Shown one piece after another: positions 14,898 to 21,636 of a stretch of DNA of 21,636 bases. Origin of the DNA: a virus; the IMG/VR virus record IMGVR_UViG_3300025647_000324, positions 1-21,636 of that record; one strand, 5' to 3'. Every line of letters starts with the position of its first letter. Positions within the stretch are counted from its first letter, which is position 1. The notes beneath the pieces are model-generated. The model saw only the letters and a list, made by a program, of their open reading frames with translations, was not told the DNA's origin and did no database searches. Both the position numbers and the translations under genes were made by a program.

Positions 14898-15585
14898 TTG
14901 TTTAAATAAGATATTAGACCATTTTGAATCTGAGTACCCCCGAGAGGGTTGTGGTGTACTTGCAGTGAAAAAAGGAAAACTTGAGTGGCATCCTTGTACA
15001 AATGTAGCAAAGGACTCTGACGATTTTATTATAAAATCCTCTGAATATTTAAAGATAAGAAGAACTTCAGATATTGTAGCTATAGTACATAGTCACCCAG
15101 ACGCGACTTCGGAGCCATCTTCATGTGACATAGCTAATTGCAATGCTGTAGGATTACCTTACTATATTTTTAGTTACCCAGAAATGGAATTAACCGTAGT
15201 AGAGCCTACTATTAATACGGTCGCTTTATTAGGTAGACCCTATAAGTTTGGAATTTCGGATTGCTTTGAAGCTATGAGAGATTACTATACCCAAGAAGGG
15301 CTAGAACTACCACGAAGAGCTTTATATGAAGATGATTGGTGGCTAAAGGGGCTCGATTATTTTACAGAAGAACATATAAATACCTGGGGGTTTAATAAAG
15401 TAGTAGAGCCTAAGAAAAATGACCTTTTAATATTTGCTGTAGGTAGCAAGATTGGAAACCACTGTGGTGTTTATATTGGAAATGACGTATTCTTTCATCA
15501 TGCAACGCAAAGGCTTTCTTGTAAAGAAAATTTATACCCATTTTGGGTCAAGCACTTATTAGGTACATATAGATATGAAGCGTAA
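14881..15585 (+). CDS. Tail tip peptidase-like protein (gpK-like, JAMM + NlpC/P60)
   Basis: A 234-residue protein of the lambda gpK type with two domains. The first is a JAB/MPN metallopeptidase-like domain: E22 (REGCGVL), H70 and H72 (VHSHPD) and D83 (PSSCD) make up a full zinc site. The second is NlpC/P60-like, with C128 (GISDCFEAM) and H194 (NHCGVYIG) as catalytic Cys and His. Such proteins act in tail tip assembly and may cut peptidoglycan on entry. The start is uncertain: the GTG at 14881 overlaps the L-like gene by 17 nt and has GGAG at 14865-14868; an in-frame TTG at 14863 has no ribosome binding site. Both domains look active. Confidence 0.9.
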   Translation: MLNLSNCLNKILDHFESEYPREGCGVLAVKKGKLEWHPCTNVAKDSDDFIIKSSEYLKIRRTSDIVAIVHSHPDATSEPSSCDIANCNAVGLPYYIFSYPEMELTVVEPTINTVALLGRPYKFGISDCFEAMRDYYTQEGLELPRRALYEDDWWLKGLDYFTEEHINTWGFNKVVEPKKNDLLIFAVGSKIGNHCGVYIGNDVFFHHATQRLSCKENLYPFWVKHLLGTYRYEA

Positions 15586-16228
15586 ACTATTCCTAGAGGG
15601 AGAAATAGCTGAAAAATTCGGGTCAGAATTTACAATAGACGTGGATAATTTTAGAGATGCTATGAGACTCATGAATGTTAATTTTCCAGAGTTTCGCAAG
15701 TACTTAATAGAGTGCCATAGTAAAGGTATAGAGTTTATAGTACAAGTAGATGGTATTTCAGTCGATGAAGAAGAGCTGCTTGTACAATCAAGAAAAGGAG
15801 ACTTATCACTCATAGTAGCGCCTGCGGGCTCAAAGAGCGGTGGAGCAAAACTCTTAGCTGCGATAGCTATTGTGGCTTTTATGTTTTTGGTGCCAATTGG
15901 TGGTACTACATTATACGCTAGCTTAGGCACGGGGGGCATACAAGGATTTGCAGCCGCAGCCGCTGCCTCTATGGCTATAAATTTAGCTATGACAGGTATT
16001 CAGCAATTAATGGCTCCTGACCCTTCTACAGACTCCGCTGCTCCCCAAGCTTATTTATTTAATGGGTCAGAGCAGAATATAATTGAGGGAGACCCAGTAC
16101 CTATACTCTATGGAGAGCTAAGAGTACCAGGTAGGCCTATAGGGTTTAGTATAGCAAATGGCACCCAGTACGTAGGGTTCATAAACGCAGAATCTATTTC
16201 AATAGATATAGGAAACGTGGCGGGATAA
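15575..16228 (+). CDS. Tail assembly protein (gpI-like)
   Basis: A 217-residue protein of the lambda gpI family (Lambda_tail_I), required for tail tip assembly with gpJ and not always kept in the mature tail. A ubiquitin-like beta-grasp N-terminus (KLFLEGEIAEKFGSEFTID; FIVQVDGISVDEEELLVQ) ends near residue 82. A hydrophobic stretch at ~93-117 (LLAAIAIVAFMFLVPIGG) and an Ala-rich one at ~124-145 follow, then the typical C-terminal EGDPVPILYGELRVPGRPIG motif. It overlaps the K-like gene by 11 nt. Intact. Confidence 0.92.
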   Translation: MKRKLFLEGEIAEKFGSEFTIDVDNFRDAMRLMNVNFPEFRKYLIECHSKGIEFIVQVDGISVDEEELLVQSRKGDLSLIVAPAGSKSGGAKLLAAIAIVAFMFLVPIGGTTLYASLGTGGIQGFAAAAAASMAINLAMTGIQQLMAPDPSTDSAAPQAYLFNGSEQNIIEGDPVPILYGELRVPGRPIGFSIANGTQYVGFINAESISIDIGNVAG

Positions 16229-16229
16229 T

Positions 16230-19200
16230 ATGGCTGAAAAATCAGTAACATCAAGAGACCAACAAATAGCAGCAACTAATACTATGCTTAGTAAGACAAT
16301 AGGCCTTTCTCGTGAGCAAACAATATCTATTACGGACTTAATCTCAGAAGGTCCTATTGAAGGATTAGTTAATGGAGAAGCCTCTATCTTTTTAAATGAT
16401 GATAGAATAGTGCCTTTAGAGAATACTGCTGTATCAAATTTATCAAATAGCTCTACGATTGCTCCGTCTATATCTCTTACTTTTGGCAGTACCTCGGCCA
16501 CTTTAATCGGTACTATTCCAACTTCGAATTTAGGTGTAAGAAATTTTAGAATAAAAGAGGTATTCTCTTCTTCTATCAATGTAGGGAGTATAGTACCTTC
16601 TCAAATAGACTCTAATGTCTCAGCTTTAGAAGTTTCCACGCCTACTGCTTTTTTTACGGCAGATATGGCATTTAATAATGGGCTGCCCTCTACCTACTTT
16701 GGGTACTTTAATGACTTAGTTAGACTAGTAATAGAAGAGACGGGTACTATAGTACCAGGATTTCTTTCGTATGTAGATAGTACAAACGCCATATTCTCTT
16801 CAAAAGTAGAAGACCCTATACTCTTGGATATATTTAAAGAGGAAAGCGTAGGTAATACTGTTAAAATAGTAATTGACGGAGTATTACAAAGTATAACATC
16901 TGCTACTAATGCTATTACTTTACTTAACGCTTCCACTATTCCTACAGGGACTTATGAGATAATAATAGGTTCCAGCATATTAGACGATTTAGTAAGTCAA
17001 GGAATTCAAAACTCTGGTGCAGTTACATATCAATTTCGTAATGGCAATGCAAACCAAGAACCAATTATAGATTTAGGAGGCACTGGTTCTGTCTCTATAA
17101 TCTCTACTACCTTTGCTAGTCAGACTTTAATTAATAAGGATAATCAGAGTGACCCTTCTATTGACCCCCCAGAATCCCCTACTTTAATATTAAAAGGCTC
17201 TGCCTCTACGGCTACTGGTTTTGGACTTACTCCTGCCCAGGCGAAAGAAGTAGACGAAGTCAGGCTACTAATTTCATATAGCTCTTTTTATACAGTACAA
17301 ACTGAAAGCGGCGATGAAAGTACAGGAGCTGCTTCATATAAAATTGAGCTAACTTTATATAGAGGCTTAAGTGCTTCTACAGTTACTATTGCAGAAAATA
17401 AGATTCATACAGCCTCAAGCACCGGCCCCGTAACTTTTGAAGAAGTTATTAATTTGGAGCCTTTTAAGCCTTTTTCTGATTTTGACGTTAGAGTTACCAG
17501 GTTAACTAGAAGCACCGGGCTAGCGGTTAACCTAGACTTAACTGACACTATTGACTCCAGGTGGCAGCAATATTCAGAAGCTGCTATTACCAGCATAACT
17601 TCTATTATTAAAGAAAAATTAAGCTACCCATTTTCTGCTTATGCAAACGTGACATTCTCCAGTAAAGACTACCAGAGTGTACCTACGCGCACGTACCATC
17701 TTAGAGGCATGAAAATAAAACTACCCTCTAATTATACCACTAGAGAAAAGAACGATGGCTTAAACTCTATCTATACAGGTCTATGGGATGGTAGCTTTAA
17801 AACTGAACTAGAGTATAGTAATAATCCGGCCTGGATATTCTATGATATAATTACTAATAATAGATATGGACTAGGAGATTGGGTAGATGCAACTGAGATA
17901 GATAAATTTTACCTGTATAGAATTGCTAAATACTGCGACGAGCTGGTGTCCAATGGAAAAGGGGGCTTAGAGCCTAGATTTACATCTAACTTATACTTAA
18001 CAAAAGCTACCGACGCTTATAAAGTACTAAAAGATATGGCGACTACCTTCTTAGGTATGCTGTACTGGATGGATGCTCAAATAGTTGCAGTAAATGATGC
18101 CCCAAAAGACCCTATATATTTATTTACGAAAGGTAATGTTATTGAAGGGTCTTTTAACTATGAGTCTACAGGTTCAAAGACTAGAGCTAACCAAATAGTA
18201 GTTAGTTGGAATAATCCAGAGTCTAACTATGCTTTAGAGCCTATTATAGTAGAAGATTCTATTAATATAGCAGAAACAGGTAGGATAATATCTGAGAGTG
18301 CTATGGCATTTGGCTGCACTTCAGAAGGTCAAGCATATAGATATGGCAAATGGAAGCTGTGGACCGCAGTTAATCAAACAGAAATAATAAGCTTTAAAAC
18401 CTCTATAGATTCTGCCTTTTTGACACCTGGGGACGTTATTTCTATTCAAGATGCGGATAGGTATGGAGTACAGTATAGTGGTAGAATTTCTAGTACCGGA
18501 ACCTTGTCTTCATCTCAAATACCTCTTGATAGGTCAATTTTGCTCAACAGTGGTAGCACATATACTTTAAGTGTAGTTATAGAAAATGCTATAGTTGATG
18601 AAGAAAATGAAGCGCCTTCCGAAACTGTAGTTGAGTCAAGAACTGTCACAACCGCTGCGGGGTCGATTAGCTCTTTAACGGTAAGTACACCTTTTTCCCT
18701 CCTACCACCTATCGGGTCTATTTGGGTATTAAAAGAAACAAACTCTTTGGGGCAAGTAGTATCTTCGTCTACCAAAGACTATAAAATTTTAAATATATCT
18801 GAAGATGATGCAAATACCTATAGTTTATCTTGTGTTGAGTACTATGATGAAAAGTACTCTGCTATAGAAGGAGATTTTACTTTAGTACTTGAAGATACTG
18901 TTTATCCTCCCTTAAAATCAACTGACATTGTACCAGCTCCTCCTACTATTTATATTCTAAGGACTCCTGACTACACTAAAGGCGGGGACGAGTTTATAGT
19001 ATCCTGGGATGCTCCGGTAAATACAGACAATACTCCATACGATAATGTATCGGGGTATGAGCTTGTTCATAATATTCCAGGCTATGAAAATCCTATTAGT
19101 TTAACATCGTCTATTAAATCTTATCTTTTTGAGAATGTATCAGATGATAACTACTATGTTGGAGTTCGTACAGTTAGTACTATTGATAATAGGTCGGAAT

Positions 19201-21636
19201 TTACTACAACTGAATTTGAGATAGAAGATTATTTTTACGCTAAAGTACCAAGACAAGCCGCAGGTTTGGCTATTGGTGGAATTTCTTCTAGCCCCTTAGT
19301 TTATGCGCTTCTTTCTAATATAGAATTTGCTAAGCTTAACACTGATGTTTATCCAATACAGAATAGCAACACGAAAGTAACTGTTGCTAGTTCAACTTTT
19401 AACACAGTAAATGCAAGTATTCCTGACGGAGACTACTTTGCTATGTTAGACGCAAGTGAAGGTACAATAATCCCCGTTAAGTATAACGCACGAAAAGGCA
19501 GTAGAGCGCAGTACTGGTATAATGTTATAGATGCGGCAGGTGACCCAGACAGCACTTTTATACTTAAAACGGGTACTATCAGTATTGCTGCGAACTCGAA
19601 TAAGGTTATTGGTACTGGTACCTCTTTTTTATCTGATTATATTATAGGAGATATAATTAAGACTAATACTACCCTTTTAGCAGGTAAAGTAGTGTCTGTA
19701 GTAAGTGATACGCTATTACTTATTGATACATCTTTTAATGCTAGCTACTCAGGTACCCATGCTCGACAAGGTCTACGAATTGACTTTCTACTAGATACTA
19801 TTGTAGCAAAAATAACCAAAGCTGGTTCAACTTCTACATTTAATTCTTACTTATCAGTAAGCGGTGCCACAGTAGGTGCCCAACTTGGGGTGGATGTACA
19901 GGACTCTACTGGTGAAGTTCTGTCTGATGAGGATGTTCTTAATGATATAGTTCGTCAAGAGATTCTTACCATAGAGACTGAGCTAGGGGAAGTATTAAGT
20001 GCAGAAAATGGTCAAGCCGTTGATATACAAAATCTTGGAGATGTGGCCATCTACCAAAGTAATACTGCTATATTTTTAAATAACAGAATAGATTCGACTA
20101 ACTCTGAATTGTTAAGCCTGGGGGGTATTCTAACGGATATAACTTCCGGAAGTTCAGATATTTACGTCCAAGACGAACCCCCCGTACCTGGAGTAGGTGG
20201 GGTACCTGATCCTATTGATATAAATAGTCGTTGGTATGATTCCAATGATAATAACTCTCCTTATTACTGGAACGGAACCGCCTGGATAAGTCTGCTAGAC
20301 CCCAGAATCGCCTCTAATCAGGCGGATATAACCGCCGTGGAGGCTGCTTTAGAACTATCTGATGGTAATATCTTAGCAAATACGAATGGAATATCTGTAT
20401 TGGATTCTACTGTTATTGCACAAGGTAACACTATTTCTACTATATCTTCAGATTATACAGCACTCGCTGGAACTGTAACAACTATAGATGATACAGTGGA
20501 TGGGTTGCTTACTATTACTACAGCTAATACTACTGCGGTAAGTAATTTAGGTACCCGTATTGACGTAGTTGAAGGAGATATAGCACTTATTGAAGCTTTT
20601 GATTTAGTAGAAGTATCTGCTACTCTTGCTAAATTAACTAAAATAGAGGCAGAAGACGACTCTATTTTACTAAGTGAGGAGGATGCAGAAATAGAGATAC
20701 AGGACTTAAGTTCTGTAACTGCTGGAACTTCTTCCGTAACATCTCTTATATCTGCTAGGGTTACGGATACTGAGGGTGTTGTTACTGCTCAAGCTTCTTC
20801 TCTTTTGGGCTTAACAGCTAGAGTCGCGAGTTCTGAAGGCGAGATAATTAGCTTAAATACTATAGAGGCAACATCAGAATCTGCACTTGTACGGTCTCAT
20901 TTAACTTTAACAGGTACTGTTGGAACTAACACTGCAAATATTGGTCAATTAAACTTTATAGATGTAACATCTACTTCTGTTTTAGCTTCTAGCTATGCCT
21001 CTCTGAAAGCGTCTGTAGAAGACCCTATTACAGGGCTATCGAATGTTGCCACAGTATTGAGTGGAGTTACTGCAAATATAGGCGATGGGTCCACTGTAGT
21101 AAGTGATGCTAAAACTTTATTTGCGGCTATTAATATTCCACAATCAGATACTTTTAGCGCATTGAAATCTTATGCAACGGGAGATGGGGTTATTTATAAC
21201 GCTATACCCTATATTGCAAATACAACTATCGTGGCAGGAGAGGATGTACCAGGTATTAATGCTTCTTGGGATGAAGTGCAAACCACTTCGGGGGCGATTG
21301 CTGAAAATAACACAGTAAGAATAGGCTATGCCTTGGATGCTACTGGTCAATTAACAAATGATAAAAATGCGTCAGAAGCTGCTCTTAATGGAAATACTTG
21401 GTACCCAGATGCTGCTATAGCCTCTGCAATTAAAGCTCTGAAAGTCAAGAAGCCAGATGGCACCTATGCAGAGATACAAGCTGTTAGTGAGATCATAGCG
21501 GATGATGTTGATGGAATACATACTAACTATGGAGTAAAGGTCGATAATAACGGAGTCATTAGTGGCTACGGGCTTCTTTCTACTAGTAAAGATTCTGAGC
21601 CCTTTTCATCTTTTAAGATTAGTGCAAACCAGTTCT
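16230..21636 (+). CDS. Central tail hub / host specificity protein (gpJ-like), 3' end outside window
   Basis: The frame from ATG 16230 (one base past the I-like stop) is open to the right edge: at least 1802 codons. The N-terminus (LISEGPIEGLVNGEASIFLN) and the segments YQFRNGNANQEPI, FDVRVTRLTR, YHLRGMKIKLPSNY and NPAWIFYDIITNNRYGLG match the conserved core of lambda gpJ-like hubs (phage tail family 3). A fibronectin type III domain lies at ~897-1000 (starting PAPPTIYI). Next come a collar-like WYDSNDNN...YYWNGTAWI motif at ~1330, a Ser/Thr/Asp-rich fibre-like region at ~1350-1600, a CBM5/12-like aromatic module at ~1635-1690, and near the edge YGVKVDNNGVISGYGL with FKISANQF, matching the DUF1983 domain. 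It forms the tip and probably contacts the host receptor; the most variable receptor-binding end lies beyond the window. Confidence 0.93.
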   Translation, partial: MAEKSVTSRDQQIAATNTMLSKTIGLSREQTISITDLISEGPIEGLVNGEASIFLNDDRIVPLENTAVSNLSNSSTIAPSISLTFGSTSATLIGTIPTSNLGVRNFRIKEVFSSSINVGSIVPSQIDSNVSALEVSTPTAFFTADMAFNNGLPSTYFGYFNDLVRLVIEETGTIVPGFLSYVDSTNAIFSSKVEDPILLDIFKEESVGNTVKIVIDGVLQSITSATNAITLLNASTIPTGTYEIIIGSSILDDLVSQGIQNSGAVTYQFRNGNANQEPIIDLGGTGSVSIISTTFASQTLINKDNQSDPSIDPPESPTLILKGSASTATGFGLTPAQAKEVDEVRLLISYSSFYTVQTESGDESTGAASYKIELTLYRGLSASTVTIAENKIHTASSTGPVTFEEVINLEPFKPFSDFDVRVTRLTRSTGLAVNLDLTDTIDSRWQQYSEAAITSITSIIKEKLSYPFSAYANVTFSSKDYQSVPTRTYHLRGMKIKLPSNYTTREKNDGLNSIYTGLWDGSFKTELEYSNNPAWIFYDIITNNRYGLGDWVDATEIDKFYLYRIAKYCDELVSNGKGGLEPRFTSNLYLTKATDAYKVLKDMATTFLGMLYWMDAQIVAVNDAPKDPIYLFTKGNVIEGSFNYESTGSKTRANQIVVSWNNPESNYALEPIIVEDSINIAETGRIISESAMAFGCTSEGQAYRYGKWKLWTAVNQTEIISFKTSIDSAFLTPGDVISIQDADRYGVQYSGRISSTGTLSSSQIPLDRSILLNSGSTYTLSVVIENAIVDEENEAPSETVVESRTVTTAAGSISSLTVSTPFSLLPPIGSIWVLKETNSLGQVVSSSTKDYKILNISEDDANTYSLSCVEYYDEKYSAIEGDFTLVLEDTVYPPLKSTDIVPAPPTIYILRTPDYTKGGDEFIVSWDAPVNTDNTPYDNVSGYELVHNIPGYENPISLTSSIKSYLFENVSDDNYYVGVRTVSTIDNRSEFTTTEFEIEDYFYAKVPRQAAGLAIGGISSSPLVYALLSNIEFAKLNTDVYPIQNSNTKVTVASSTFNTVNASIPDGDYFAMLDASEGTIIPVKYNARKGSRAQYWYNVIDAAGDPDSTFILKTGTISIAANSNKVIGTGTSFLSDYIIGDIIKTNTTLLAGKVVSVVSDTLLLIDTSFNASYSGTHARQGLRIDFLLDTIVAKITKAGSTSTFNSYLSVSGATVGAQLGVDVQDSTGEVLSDEDVLNDIVRQEILTIETELGEVLSAENGQAVDIQNLGDVAIYQSNTAIFLNNRIDSTNSELLSLGGILTDITSGSSDIYVQDEPPVPGVGGVPDPIDINSRWYDSNDNNSPYYWNGTAWISLLDPRIASNQADITAVEAALELSDGNILANTNGISVLDSTVIAQGNTISTISSDYTALAGTVTTIDDTVDGLLTITTANTTAVSNLGTRIDVVEGDIALIEAFDLVEVSATLAKLTKIEAEDDSILLSEEDAEIEIQDLSSVTAGTSSVTSLISARVTDTEGVVTAQASSLLGLTARVASSEGEIISLNTIEATSESALVRSHLTLTGTVGTNTANIGQLNFIDVTSTSVLASSYASLKASVEDPITGLSNVATVLSGVTANIGDGSTVVSDAKTLFAAINIPQSDTFSALKSYATGDGVIYNAIPYIANTTIVAGEDVPGINASWDEVQTTSGAIAENNTVRIGYALDATGQLTNDKNASEAALNGNTWYPDAAIASAIKALKVKKPDGTYAEIQAVSEIIADDVDGIHTNYGVKVDNNGVISGYGLLSTSKDSEPFSSFKISANQF

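Noticed and set aside
1-21636. Search by eye for tRNA genes, CRISPR arrays, insertion sequences, attachment sites and defence or toxin genes
   Set aside because: None seen; coding density is nearly complete, and the gaps of more than 50 nt (1044-1124, 4980-5034, 7443-7504, 8624-8757) are explained by promoters, terminators or ribosome sites.

Overview
The window is a contiguous stretch of the late structural region of a tailed double-stranded DNA phage or prophage with a long non-contractile (siphovirus, lambda/HK97-type) tail. Every gene I can support lies on the + strand, most neighbours overlap or abut (ATGA, TAATG), and the order is the classical one: large terminase, (HNH protein), portal, protease/major capsid, head-tail connectors, tail terminator, tail tube, frameshifted tail chaperones, tape measure, then the tail-tip series M-L-K-I-J. 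The DNA is visibly AT-rich. The codons of the capsid gene (CGT/CGC for Arg, CTG for Leu), Shine-Dalgarno sites and sigma70-like promoters suggest a Proteobacterial, perhaps gammaproteobacterial, host; this is an inference and the host cannot be fixed from the window. No integrase, repressor, lysis, replication, tRNA or CRISPR feature is present.

Layout. 3-1043: C-terminal part of the large terminase (gene enters from the left edge). 1067-1095: a perfect consensus sigma70 promoter. 1125-3010: HNH protein, portal and a small unknown gene. 3003-4979: a single gene fusing an HK97-type prohead protease to the major capsid protein, with a strong ribosome binding site and in-frame ATG inside it (3608-3623) that should also produce the capsid half alone. 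4994-5019: intrinsic terminator. 5035-7442: connector, a large unrecognised neck-region protein and tail terminator. 7505-8623: tail tube. 8629-8669: strong terminator, followed at 8687-8715 by a second promoter overlapped by operator-like repeats. 8758-9593: tail assembly chaperone G and its -1 frameshift product GT, with slippery heptamer and stem-loop visible. 9593-13420: tape measure. 13420-16228: M-, L-, K- and I-like tail tip genes. 16230-21636: J-like central tail hub/host-specificity protein, at least 1802 codons, running off the right edge.

How it fits together. The terminase packages DNA through the portal into a shell built by the capsid protein under control of the fused protease; the connectors close the neck and join the tail; tube, chaperones and tape measure build the shaft, and M-L-K-I-J form the tip. 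Both very abundant proteins (capsid, tube) are followed directly by a terminator, and the second terminator by a new promoter, so the region appears divided into expression blocks that match protein stoichiometry. The points most worth a second look are the nested capsid start within the protease-capsid fusion, the promoter/operator between tube and chaperones, the frameshift signal, and a sugar-binding-like module inserted between the iron-sulfur cysteines of the L-like protein. Most of the window is otherwise conventional phage morphogenesis, and I did not find a wholly new system.
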